Both the position numbers and the translations under genes were made by a program. A DNA stretch of 64,000 nt from Bin5 sp034428395 (GTDB lineage: Bacteria > Chloroflexota > Anaerolineae > Caldilineales > Caldilineaceae): NCBI GenBank assembly GCA_034428395.1, contig DAOUHX010000311.1:1-64000 (forward strand). Reading direction: 5' to 3'. Positions 16,496-24,841 of the stretch are shown in pieces. The notes beneath the pieces are model-generated. The model was not told the origin of the DNA. It saw only the letters and a list, made by a program, of their open reading frames with translations, and searched no databases. Numbering within the stretch: position 1 is the first letter of the stretch; every line of letters begins with the position of its first letter.

Positions 16496-17095
16496 ATGGC
16501 CGAGAAGACACTGCGCACGCCCGAATCGACACGCGAACGAATCCTCGATGCTGCTCTGGATGTCTTCAGCAGCAAAGGCTATCACGACACGCGTCTCGAC
16601 GAAATCGTGGCTGAGTCCGACACTTCCAAGGGCTCAATCTACTTCCACTTTCCCAACAAGGAGCGCCTCTTCCTGGCGCTGGTTGAGAAGTTCGCCGATC
16701 TCATCGAACGTCGCGTGATTGAGGCGATTGAGCAGCAAACAAGCCCAATGGCCAAGGTCGAAGCCGCGCTCAAGGCCTGCCTGGAGGCCTTCGGCCGCTA
16801 CCGCCGTCCCGCCAAAGTGATGCTCGTTCACGCGGCTGGACTGGGAACAGTCTTTGAGGAGAAGAGGCTGGAGATCAACGAGCGTTTCGCCCGGCTGATC
16901 CGCATCTACCTCGACGAGGCAGTCGCCGCCGGAGAAATTGAAGCGGTCGACACGGACGTCATCGCCTACGCCTGGATGGGCAGCATCTACCATGTGACCA
17001 TCCGCTGGGTCTACAGCGGGGAACCATCGCCGCCCCGCATCGTGGGCACTCTCGTGCCGATGTTGCTGCGCAGCGTAAATTACAACCGCAATTGA
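16496..17095 (+). CDS. TetR/AcrR-family transcriptional regulator
   Basis: A 199-residue repressor. The N-terminal helix-turn-helix is standard: TRERILDAALDVFSSKGYHDTRLDEIVAESDTSKGSIYFHFPNKERLF, residues about 10-57, with the G-x-I-Y-x-H-F-x-x-K-E motif of the recognition helix. The C-terminal domain, with DEAVAAGEIEAVDTDVIAYAWMGSIYHVTIRW, is the ligand-binding/dimer part and resembles regulators of lipid metabolism, though the ligand is unknown. The ATG at 16496 is preferred over an in-frame GTG at 16472 because GAGAGG lies just before it. It is 64 bp upstream of menF on the same strand. Confidence 0.92.
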   Translation: MAEKTLRTPESTRERILDAALDVFSSKGYHDTRLDEIVAESDTSKGSIYFHFPNKERLFLALVEKFADLIERRVIEAIEQQTSPMAKVEAALKACLEAFGRYRRPAKVMLVHAAGLGTVFEEKRLEINERFARLIRIYLDEAVAAGEIEAVDTDVIAYAWMGSIYHVTIRWVYSGEPSPPRIVGTLVPMLLRSVNYNRN

Positions 17096-17159
17096 AACAT
17101 GCATACTCGCCGTCCTGTGCGAAAATCTTCGAATGCGACGGAGACTTGAAGAGATAGAG

Positions 17160-18668
17160 ATGGAAAGGCAAACGCCCACCATCAGGGCGGGAAGCTCCTA
17201 TTCTCCCGAGATGCCGGAAGTCGACGCATGGTTGGCGCCTGAGGCGGCAGGCGGCGACGACGAATACAGTGCGGCGAAGCACGGCCGCCTGGTCAGCGTC
17301 AGTCGACAGATAGCGGGCGTCCCCGTTGCCCGATTCCTGCGCGCGGCCGAAGGGCTGGAGCGATTCTATTGGCGCGACGGCGGGCAGGACCTTGCTTTCG
17401 CGGGCATTGGCATAGCGGCCCACATGATGGGGTACGGCGCGGGACGCTTTCCCGCCATCCAACGACAGGCAAGCCTCCTCTTCGCCCACGCCGAGTCGGA
17501 TGCCCTTTCTTGCGCTGACGATGGGTCGGCACTGGCGCAGCCGCGACTATTCGGCGGCTTTGCCTTTCGCGAGAACTTCGTTCCCGACGTCACCTGGACC
17601 GGTTTCCATCCTGCACATTTTATCTTGCCCCACTATCAGTTGGTGATACGAGGCGACCAAAGTTGGCTGACCATAAACGCGCTGGTGCCCGCTGAGGACA
17701 AGGCGTCTGCCATCCTTCCGCTGTTGAACGAAGCTCTGGAGACTCAAGTCCAATCGCTGAATCGGTCGAACGATCATCTCGAAGCCGAGGGCCCCGAAAC
17801 GAATTCTTCGGGCGTCACCACGACATGTACGCAAGCGGAATTCGACTACCCTCTTGCCTTCGCTGAATGGGCGCAAATGATTGAAACAGCGCGGCGGACA
17901 TTCGCGGCGACGCCCATGCGTAAGGTCGTGCTTTCCCGCATCGCGCAGATCCGGGCGCAGCGTCCTTTCAATATTCTGCAGGCCCTAACCCGGCTTGGCG
18001 ATCTCTATCCGACTTGCTACACCTTCCTCTTTGAACCGCAGCCGGGCAACGGCTTTTTGGGCTCCAGCCCTGAGCTGCTGGTGCGGGTCAGGGGGAGAGA
18101 GTTGGAGACGATGGCTCTGGCTGGATCGATCCAGCGCGGTGCGAGTGCGGAGGAGGACGCTGCTCTGGCCAGCGCGCTCATGTCTTCGGCAAAGGACCGA
18201 AACGAGCACCACCTGGTGGTCGACGCGCTACGCAGCTGCCTGCAGCCGCTGGCGGAACGACTTTACCTTGCCGACGAACCGACTGTCCTGCCGCTCAGAA
18301 ACATCCAGCACCTGCATACGCCTGTCAAGGCCAGGCTCCGGCGACAGCAAGGCGTCCTTCCCCTGTTGAAGGCGTTGCACCCGACGCCTGCCATGGGCGG
18401 CACGCCGCGCGATCTGGCGCTGGAGTTCATCCGGTCGCATGAACCGACTTTGCGCGGTTGGTACGCTGCGCCCGTCGGTTGGATCCAAGGGAACATGGAC
18501 GGTGCATTTGCGGTTGCTATCCGCTCTGCCGTCGTGCAAAGGGAGCGCGCCTGGGCCTATGCCGGCGCCGGCATTACTCTGGATTCCCTCCCACGAGCTG
18601 AATGGAATGAAACGGAGTGGAAGTTTCAGCCGATCATCAATAGTCTTGTCGGGAACCGAAGATGCTAG
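17160..18668 (+). CDS. menF: Isochorismate synthase MenF
   Basis: About 502 residues from the chosen ATG; an in-frame ATG at 17133 would add nine. MenF converts chorismate to isochorismate, the first step of menaquinone synthesis. The C-terminal chorismate-binding domain is complete: MRKVVLSRIAQIRAQRPF, FLFEPQPGNGFLGSSPELLVRVRG, ALAGSIQRGASAEED, the metal-site region HLHTPVKARL, PTPAMGGTPRDLALEFIRSHEP, and the terminal AYAGAGITLDS. The N-terminal half is less conserved, as usual. Its 3' end overlaps menD by 7 bp, so translation is probably coupled. It is the first men gene after tetR. Confidence 0.95.
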   Translation: MERQTPTIRAGSSYSPEMPEVDAWLAPEAAGGDDEYSAAKHGRLVSVSRQIAGVPVARFLRAAEGLERFYWRDGGQDLAFAGIGIAAHMMGYGAGRFPAIQRQASLLFAHAESDALSCADDGSALAQPRLFGGFAFRENFVPDVTWTGFHPAHFILPHYQLVIRGDQSWLTINALVPAEDKASAILPLLNEALETQVQSLNRSNDHLEAEGPETNSSGVTTTCTQAEFDYPLAFAEWAQMIETARRTFAATPMRKVVLSRIAQIRAQRPFNILQALTRLGDLYPTCYTFLFEPQPGNGFLGSSPELLVRVRGRELETMALAGSIQRGASAEEDAALASALMSSAKDRNEHHLVVDALRSCLQPLAERLYLADEPTVLPLRNIQHLHTPVKARLRRQQGVLPLLKALHPTPAMGGTPRDLALEFIRSHEPTLRGWYAAPVGWIQGNMDGAFAVAIRSAVVQRERAWAYAGAGITLDSLPRAEWNETEWKFQPIINSLVGNRRC

Positions 18669-20452
18669 TGGATGCCGCGGCTGGAAGCAATCCGAATCTT
18701 CTCTTTGCCGAAACAGTGGTTGACGGGTTGGTCTGCGCTGGATTGCGGACCGTCTGCCTTGCGCCCGGCTCCCGCTCCACACCGCTCGCGCTGGCCGTCG
18801 ACGCCCATCCCGGTATTGAGACGTTCATCCAACTGGACGAACGCTGCGCCGGCTTCTTCGCCTTGGGTGTGGCCCAGGCCACCGACCGTCCGGTGGCCCT
18901 GCTCAGCACATCCGGCACGGCGGCAGTGGAATTCCATGCTGCCGCCGTCGAAGCGATGATGGCGGGCATCCCGCTCCTCCTCCTGACAACCGACCGGCCG
19001 CCGGAACTGCGCCACAGCGGGGCCAACCAGACCATCGACCAGGTCAAAATGTACGGGGACCACGTCCTCTGGAGCGTGGATGCCGCTCTGCCGCAGCATG
19101 CGCAGCCCGACGTCGCCGTGCGCAACCTTCGCACCCTGGGCGCCCGCGCCTGTGCCATTGCCAACGGACTGCGCCGGGGGCCGGTCCACATCAATTTCCC
19201 CTTCCGCAAGCCGTTGGAACCGCCGGCGCCATACCGGCCAGGCTACGACCATCCGCAAAGCAGGGAAGGACCGGGAGAGGCCCGTCACACTTCCATCTGT
19301 CGCGGCACTTTGCTGCCCACGCAAGGGCAGGTCGACGAGATGACCGCGCTCGTGTCGGCGCACGAGCGCGGATGGATCGTGTGCGGCCCTTGGCCCGGCC
19401 GCACGCCGCCAGAGTTTGTCGAAGGCGTAGCCGAATTGGCCCGGGATACAGGTTACCCCATCCTCGCCGATCCCCTGTCGGGCCTGCGCTTTGGACAGCA
19501 CACGGCTTGCACGCCCGTTGTGGACAGCTTCGAGAGCCTTCTTCGACGTCCACCGCCCTTTGAACCGCCCGAGGTTGTGATTCGTTTCGGCGCGGTACCG
19601 ACTTCGAAATGTCTCAATGACTACCTTGAGCAAACGGCACCGCCTCACCAGATTCACGTGCGCGGCAGTGGTGTTTGGGCAGATGACAGCCATCGCGTCA
19701 GTCGATTCTTCCAGGTAGACGAGAATGGATTCTGCCGCGCCCTGGCGGGTCGAATCGACCGGCCCGTCTCGGACTGGGGCCTGGGCGTCGTCGCGGCCGG
19801 CAGCCGCGTTTTCCACAGGCAGGCACAGTTCCTGCAACGGCACTGGTTCGACGCTTCCGTCATTCCGGAGATTCTGGATGTGCTCCCGGCCGGCGCCAAT
19901 GTTTTTGTCGGCAACAGCCTGCCTGTCCGCCACCTGGACCAGTTCAGCAGGCCGATGCCGAAGCAGCTCCACGTCTACGGCAACCGCGGCGCCAGCGGCA
20001 TCGACGGCGTTGTCTCGACTGCGCTGGGGGTGGCAGCCGCGGACACGTCCACGCCGCTGCTCCTTCTCATCGGTGACATCAGTTTCTACCATGACTTAAA
20101 CGGCCTTCTCGCTGTCAGCAAATTGGGTCTGGATAACGTTACCATTGTCGTCCTGAACAATGACGGCGGCGGCCTATTTCGCAGGCTGCCCATTGCCGAC
20201 GGCCATGCCCAGTTCGAGCGGCTCTTCCTGACCCCGCATGGCCTGGATTTCGCGCCGGCGGCAAAGATGTACGGGCTCGATTATGTGCTGGTAGCCAGCG
20301 GCGCCCGAGATTCGTTTACCAAAGAGCTGCGCGCCTCCTTACAGCGCAGCAGACCGGCAATCATCGAACTGCGAACCGATGGCGCCCGTGACGAACGTCT
20401 ACGGCGCGAGCTGGCCGCAACAATTCAAGACAGCAAGGAGAAGACTTCGTGA
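18662..20452 (+). CDS. menD: SEPHCHC synthase MenD
   Basis: A 596-residue thiamine-diphosphate enzyme (2-succinyl-5-enolpyruvyl-6-hydroxy-3-cyclohexene-1-carboxylate synthase). It joins isochorismate with 2-oxoglutarate-derived succinic semialdehyde. MenD signatures: VCLAPGSRSTPLALAVDAH, the Glu-bearing LDERCAGFFALGVAQAT, LLSTSGTAAVEFHAAAVEA, and DRPPELRHSGANQTIDQ. The C-terminal ThDP/Mg2+ site is LLLLIGDISFYHDLNGL with LNNDGGGLFRRLP. Its start lies inside the menF stop region and its own stop overlaps menB by 4 bp. Length and motifs are normal for the family. Confidence 0.97.
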   Translation: MLVDAAAGSNPNLLFAETVVDGLVCAGLRTVCLAPGSRSTPLALAVDAHPGIETFIQLDERCAGFFALGVAQATDRPVALLSTSGTAAVEFHAAAVEAMMAGIPLLLLTTDRPPELRHSGANQTIDQVKMYGDHVLWSVDAALPQHAQPDVAVRNLRTLGARACAIANGLRRGPVHINFPFRKPLEPPAPYRPGYDHPQSREGPGEARHTSICRGTLLPTQGQVDEMTALVSAHERGWIVCGPWPGRTPPEFVEGVAELARDTGYPILADPLSGLRFGQHTACTPVVDSFESLLRRPPPFEPPEVVIRFGAVPTSKCLNDYLEQTAPPHQIHVRGSGVWADDSHRVSRFFQVDENGFCRALAGRIDRPVSDWGLGVVAAGSRVFHRQAQFLQRHWFDASVIPEILDVLPAGANVFVGNSLPVRHLDQFSRPMPKQLHVYGNRGASGIDGVVSTALGVAAADTSTPLLLLIGDISFYHDLNGLLAVSKLGLDNVTIVVLNNDGGGLFRRLPIADGHAQFERLFLTPHGLDFAPAAKMYGLDYVLVASGARDSFTKELRASLQRSRPAIIELRTDGARDERLRRELAATIQDSKEKTS

Positions 20453-21300
20453 CGATTCCCAAAAGCGCCGATTGGCAAGAAGTCGCTGCCTACAGCGATA
20501 TCACTTTTCACAAGGCTGACGGCATGGCGCGCATCGCCTTCAATCGACCTGAGAAGAGAAACGCGTTCCGTCCTCAGACCATCGATCAGATGACGGAGGC
20601 GTTTCGCGACGTTTGGGCCGATGACCGCATTGGCGTCGTCCTGTTGACCGGCAATGGCCCATCGCCCAAGGACGGCGTCCACGCCTTCTGTGCCGGCGGC
20701 GACCAGAATGTGCGCGGCCACGCCGGCTACCTGGACGACAAAGGGGTGGCGCGGCTGAACGTGCTCGAACTCCAGCGCATCATGCGAACCATGCCCAAAC
20801 CTGTCATCGCGCTGGTGAACGGGTTCGCAATCGGCGGCGGCCACGTCCTCCACGTGATTTGCGACCTTTCCCTGGCTTCGGAAAACGCTGTTTTCGGCCA
20901 GACCGGACCAATCGTCGGCAGCTTCGACGGCGGCCTCGGCGCATCCTACCTGGCCTCCATTGTCGGCCAGAAAAAGGCGCGCGAGATCTGGTATCTTTGC
21001 CGGCAATTTTCGGCGCAGGAAGCCCTGGAGATGGGACTGGTCAACAAGGTGCTGCCCACCGTGGAAGCACTCGAAGAGGAGGGCGTAGACTGGGCCCAGG
21101 AGATCTTGCGCAAGTCGCCGCTTGCCATCCGCTTCCTTAAGGCGGGATTCAACGCCGATCTGGACGGGCAGACTGGCTTGCAGGTTCTTGCCGGCGATGC
21201 CACGATGCTCTTCTACATGAGCGACGAGGGCAAAGAGGGCCGCGACGCGTTCAACGAGAGGCGTGCGCCCAACTTCAAGCAATACCCATGGAGGCCTTGA
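20449..21300 (+). CDS. menB: 1,4-dihydroxy-2-naphthoyl-CoA synthase MenB
   Basis: A 283-residue crotonase-fold enzyme that closes the second ring of the naphthoquinone from o-succinylbenzoyl-CoA. MenB-type features: ARIAFNRPEKRNAFRPQTIDQM, the oxyanion-hole region HAFCAGGDQNVRG, GFAIGGGHVLHVICDLSLAS, the diagnostic FGQTGPIVGSFDGGLGASYLA, and KKAREIWYLCRQFSAQEALEMGLVN. The start is a GTG with AAGGAG eight bases upstream, overlapping the menD stop by 4 bp. It is followed 15 bp later by menE. Confidence 0.96.
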   Translation: MTIPKSADWQEVAAYSDITFHKADGMARIAFNRPEKRNAFRPQTIDQMTEAFRDVWADDRIGVVLLTGNGPSPKDGVHAFCAGGDQNVRGHAGYLDDKGVARLNVLELQRIMRTMPKPVIALVNGFAIGGGHVLHVICDLSLASENAVFGQTGPIVGSFDGGLGASYLASIVGQKKAREIWYLCRQFSAQEALEMGLVNKVLPTVEALEEEGVDWAQEILRKSPLAIRFLKAGFNADLDGQTGLQVLAGDATMLFYMSDEGKEGRDAFNERRAPNFKQYPWRP

Positions 21301-21315
21301 GGCAGAAGATGAAAG

Positions 21316-22911
21316 ATGGAGCCTCTGCAAGTGACGAGTCTTTCTGCTAACGCCACGATGAACGACTGGTTGCGCTGGCGCGCCTTGGCTACGCCCGAAA
21401 AGCTGGCCGTCCTCTATGCCGGCCGTTCGGTCAGCTACGCCGAACTGGACCAGCTTGCGGTCAAACAGGCTGCAGGGCTTGTCCAATGCGGCATACAGGC
21501 AGGTGATCGGGTCGCCGCGCTTTCCGGGAACAGCGTAGAGGCGATCGCTCTCATCCACGCTGCCGCACGCGCACGAGCTGTGCTGGTCCCCCTCAACACG
21601 CGCCTTTCGGACGTAGAGTTGACCCGCCAGATCGCCCTGGTCGAACCAAAACTGCTCCTTGTTGATGACCAACGGGAGTTCGGGGACGTGGGCGCCGTTG
21701 CGGAATCTCAGTCCGCTTTGGCGAATGTGACTCCACCCTTGGATGCATCGCTTGAGACCTTCTCGCTTGGGGATCTTGGTTGCGGGGCATCGCTGAAGGA
21801 CATTGACTCTCCCGTTGCGCCCGCGGCGAGCGCTCCTTCGGCGTCATATCCACAGGCCATCATTTTTACTTCGGGTACAACCGGCCTGCCAAAGGGCGTT
21901 GCGCTCAGCCTGGAAAACCACTTCTGGAGCGCGACTGCCTCTGCCTACCGCCTGGGCCTGGACACCTGTGAACGCTGGCTGAGCTGCCTGCCGCTCTACC
22001 ACGTGGGGGGACTGGCAGTAGTCTTTCGCTCCTGCCTTTACGGCACGACCATCGTATTGCATCGCGCCTTCGACCTCGATGAATTTCAACGCAGCCTGCA
22101 CAGCGACGCTGTCACACTGACTTCACTCGTGCCTACGATGCTGCACCGGCTCCTGAACAGTGCCGGAGCCACGGCCTGGCCGGACAGCCTGCGCATGGTG
22201 TTGCTCGGCGGTGCGGCGGCCGATCGGGATCTTCTCGACGCCGCTTCCGAAGCCGGTCTGCCCGTTGCGACGACTTACGGTCTCACAGAGACCGCTTCGC
22301 AGGTTGCAACCGCGCCTCCGCGGGAAGCGCATCGAAAGCCGGGCAGCGTGGGAAGGCCACTGATGTTCACTGAGGTTCGCATCGCCGACGCCGAGGGCCG
22401 CGCACTCGGCCGCGAAGTATCTGGCGAAATTCTCGTGCGCGGGCCGCAGGTCATGACCTGCTATTACGGCAACCCGCGGGCCACCGGCTCAGCGCTGCGA
22501 GAAGGCTGGCTGCATACTTCAGACGTCGGCTATATCGATGCCGAGGGCGACCTGTTCGTCCTGCAGCGCCGTACCGACATGATTGTAAGCGGCGGCGAGA
22601 ATATCCACCCAGCCGAAGTTGAGACAGTCTTGCGCGGCCATCCCGACGTCGTTGATGTTTGTGTCGTCGGCCTGCCGGACGAGGAGTGGGGACAACGCTG
22701 CGCGGCCGCCATCCAGGTTCGCCCCGGCCGCCCTCTCGACCGGGCTTCCCTGCTGGCATACAGCCGGGCCCGCCTGGCAGCCTACAAGCAGCCCGCGCCC
22801 GAACATATCCGCTTTGTTGAGGAGCTGCCCAAAACCGGATCCGGCAAGATCGCACGCGGCGCAGTGGAGACGCTACTGTCGAGTATTGACTCAGGATTCC
22901 AGGAGACCTAA
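21316..22911 (+). CDS. menE: o-Succinylbenzoate-CoA ligase MenE
   Basis: A 531-residue acyl-adenylate-forming ligase. It activates o-succinylbenzoate with ATP and CoA to give the MenB substrate. Motifs are the P-loop AIIFTSGTTGLPKGVALSLEN, ATTYGLTETASQV (A5-type), GWLHTSDVGYIDAEGDLFV (A7), LQRRTDMIVSGGENIHPAEVE (A8) and the C-terminal Lys in PKTGSGKIARGAVE (A10). Position after menB makes MenE the natural call; no general acyl-CoA synthetase feature contradicts it. Between A3 and the N-terminal region there is a Pro/Ser-rich stretch not typical of short MenE proteins. It is followed 2 bp after its stop by the phytanoyl-CoA dioxygenase-like gene. Confidence 0.93.
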   Translation: MEPLQVTSLSANATMNDWLRWRALATPEKLAVLYAGRSVSYAELDQLAVKQAAGLVQCGIQAGDRVAALSGNSVEAIALIHAAARARAVLVPLNTRLSDVELTRQIALVEPKLLLVDDQREFGDVGAVAESQSALANVTPPLDASLETFSLGDLGCGASLKDIDSPVAPAASAPSASYPQAIIFTSGTTGLPKGVALSLENHFWSATASAYRLGLDTCERWLSCLPLYHVGGLAVVFRSCLYGTTIVLHRAFDLDEFQRSLHSDAVTLTSLVPTMLHRLLNSAGATAWPDSLRMVLLGGAAADRDLLDAASEAGLPVATTYGLTETASQVATAPPREAHRKPGSVGRPLMFTEVRIADAEGRALGREVSGEILVRGPQVMTCYYGNPRATGSALREGWLHTSDVGYIDAEGDLFVLQRRTDMIVSGGENIHPAEVETVLRGHPDVVDVCVVGLPDEEWGQRCAAAIQVRPGRPLDRASLLAYSRARLAAYKQPAPEHIRFVEELPKTGSGKIARGAVETLLSSIDSGFQET

Positions 22912-22913
22912 GA

Positions 22914-23792
22914 ATGATTACCCAGGAACAAATCGACTACTTTGCCGAGAACGGCTACTTGCGCTACGGAAAGGTGTTGGAACAGGAGGAGGTGGAAGCA
23001 CTGCGTGCGGCCCTCGACAACGTGATCGCGGTCGAATTGGCAGGGGGCGACGATTCGGAGATCGAATTCAAGGTCGGGCACCGCCGCGGCGACGAAGGCG
23101 AGGAGGATGCGAAGAGGCCTCGCATCCTAACCCAATATGTAAACATGTGGAAGCGCGAACCGATCTATGAGCGGCTGTTGCATCACCCCGAAATTGCTGG
23201 CGCGGCCTGTGCTCTTCTGGACTCGCCCCGAGTTCGCCTGTGGCACGATCACATCATTTCCAAGCCGCCCCACGACAACGGTCATTTCCGTTACCACCAG
23301 GACTTCTATAACTGGCCCCTGCTGGAGCCGCGCATCGTAACCTGCTGGATTGCCCTCGATGACGCCACGCCCGAGAACGGCTGCATGCACGTCGTACCGG
23401 GCAGTCACCGCGATCCCCGCTTCGGCTTGGAATCATACGCGGCAGAGCTGGAAGCCCGCGCCGCCGCCGAAGCCGAAGGCCTTGAATGGGAAGAGTCGGA
23501 GCGGGAGAAGATGGCCTACGAACCGGCATCGACCGGGCGCCCGGTTGCTCTGAAGGCGGGCGAGTGCATGTTTCATCACAGCCTGAATTTTCACGCAACG
23601 CCGGCCAATCTGACCGAGCGCCAGCGCCGCGCACACGTCATCATCTACATGGCCGAGGGCGTGCACGCTCGACTGGACCAGGCGCCGAACCATCCCCTGA
23701 TTCCGAATATCAAGGTGAAGGACGGCGAAGAATTGGTGGGTTCAGACTTTCCGCTGGCGCGTCCTGAAGAAGAGCGCTGGCGAATTGCCTGA
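22914..23792 (+). CDS. Phytanoyl-CoA dioxygenase (PhyH) family Fe(II)/2-oxoglutarate oxygenase
   Basis: A 292-residue oxygenase. The iron triad can be placed as His128-x-Asp130 in HFRYHQDFYNW and His227 in NFHATPANLT, with Arg238/239 in the RQRRAH segment as the 2-oxoglutarate anchor. ENGCMHVVPGSHRDPRF is the usual PhyH strand. Enzymes of this family hydroxylate diverse small molecules and need not act on phytanoyl-CoA. AGGAG precedes its ATG, which begins 2 bp after the menE stop, and the MenH gene follows, so it is embedded in the men operon. A role in modifying a quinone, a pathway intermediate or a side chain is an inference from this position only. An insertion rich in Glu/Ala (about 175-200) interrupts the barrel. 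Confidence 0.92.
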   Translation: MITQEQIDYFAENGYLRYGKVLEQEEVEALRAALDNVIAVELAGGDDSEIEFKVGHRRGDEGEEDAKRPRILTQYVNMWKREPIYERLLHHPEIAGAACALLDSPRVRLWHDHIISKPPHDNGHFRYHQDFYNWPLLEPRIVTCWIALDDATPENGCMHVVPGSHRDPRFGLESYAAELEARAAAEAEGLEWEESEREKMAYEPASTGRPVALKAGECMFHHSLNFHATPANLTERQRRAHVIIYMAEGVHARLDQAPNHPLIPNIKVKDGEELVGSDFPLARPEEERWRIA

Positions 23793-23870
23793 TTCGTGTT
23801 AGAGAACGAGTCGCTCTCCGCATCCCCACAATGGGGGCTGCCGGGTCGCGACCGGTCCAGGGCCCCGTTC

Positions 23871-24749
23871 ATGAACTCAGTACAGCCCCTACATCTGCAT
23901 AGCTGGGGATGTGCCTCTTCTCCACCGACCGTCCTATTGCACGGCTTCTCCGGATACGGCGGAAGTTGGGCGACACAGGCAGAGGCCTTCTCCGCCGCCG
24001 GCTATCGCGTGCTCGCGCCGGACCTGCTTGGCCATGGCCGCTCACCGGCGCCGCCCAGCCGCGACCGGTACGAGATGGGACGCGCAGCAGCGGATCTGTC
24101 CCTGCTCCTAAAGAGCGTTACCGACGAACCCACCCATCTCCTCGGCTACTCGCTGGGTGGACGGCTGGCCCTATACTTCGCGCTGACCTTCCCGGCGCAG
24201 GTACTTACGTTAACGCTGGAAAGCGCCTCCCCCGGGCTGGCAACAACGGCCGAGCGGGCCCAGAGAAGGGAACATGACAACGCACTGGCAGACGAAATCG
24301 AGCGAGACGGAATCAACGCCTTTGTCAAATTCTGGGAATCGCTCCCGATGTGGGAGAGTCAGCGAAAGCGTCTGACTTCGAAGCAGCGCCAACAGTTGAG
24401 AGAACAGCGACTCAGAAACCGGCCCACCGGCCTGGCCAATAGCTTGCTCGGCATTGGAACCGGAGTTCAACCCAACCTGCGCCCGCGCTTGCCATCTTTG
24501 GCTGTTCCGACACTCCTGCTCGCAGGCGCTGACGACCCAAAATACGTCGACGTCAACAGTGAGATGGCACAGCTGATCCCAAATGCCCGACTCGTTGTCC
24601 TTCCGCACGCCGGTCACAACCTCCACTTGGAGCGACCAAGCGCATTCATCGACAGGGTGCTTAGCTTCTGGCAGAGCTGCGACAGCTCGCGCAGCCAAAC
24701 CTCAGAACTGCAATCCGCGACGCACGACGCGAACGAATCCGCCGCCTGA
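23871..24749 (+). CDS. menH: SHCHC synthase MenH-like alpha/beta hydrolase
   Basis: A 292-residue alpha/beta hydrolase that would eliminate pyruvate from the MenD product. Motifs: oxyanion region VLLHGFSGYGGSW, LAPDLLGHGRSPAPP, nucleophile Ser94 in LLGYSLGGRLALY, LESASPGLATTAERAQR (the MenH-type ESASPGL and nearby Arg), acid in LLAGADDPKYVDV, and His in HAGHNLHLERP. The start is set at this ATG because the fold begins nine residues later; a GTG at 23796, just after the phyH stop, is an in-frame alternative that adds 25 nonconserved residues. It is the last men gene here; menC and menA are not in the window. Confidence 0.87.
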   Translation: MNSVQPLHLHSWGCASSPPTVLLHGFSGYGGSWATQAEAFSAAGYRVLAPDLLGHGRSPAPPSRDRYEMGRAAADLSLLLKSVTDEPTHLLGYSLGGRLALYFALTFPAQVLTLTLESASPGLATTAERAQRREHDNALADEIERDGINAFVKFWESLPMWESQRKRLTSKQRQQLREQRLRNRPTGLANSLLGIGTGVQPNLRPRLPSLAVPTLLLAGADDPKYVDVNSEMAQLIPNARLVVLPHAGHNLHLERPSAFIDRVLSFWQSCDSSRSQTSELQSATHDANESAA

Positions 24750-24750
24750 A

Positions 24751-24780
24751 TTGAGACTTTCATCTTCGCGCGTTTATAAT
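24751..24780 (+). promoter_or_regulatory. Strong predicted sigma70 promoter of the flippase-like gene
   Basis: TTGAGA (24751-24756), 18 bp spacer, perfect TATAAT (24775-24780). It begins right after the menH stop and gives a leader of about 55 bp to the ATG at 24842. Confidence 0.7.
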
Positions 24781-24841
24781 GCCCTCTTGGATGGGCGAAG
24801 CAGAATGAGATCCGGTTGCCCAATGCACATACAGAAGGTTT

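Noticed and set aside
18665..20092. 475-codon antisense open frame across menD
   Set aside because: It mirrors the codon periodicity of the high-GC menD gene and has no family features or start signals.
20425..21672. 415-codon antisense open frame over menB and the start of menE
   Set aside because: Shadow of high-GC coding sequence; both overlapped genes carry clear family motifs.
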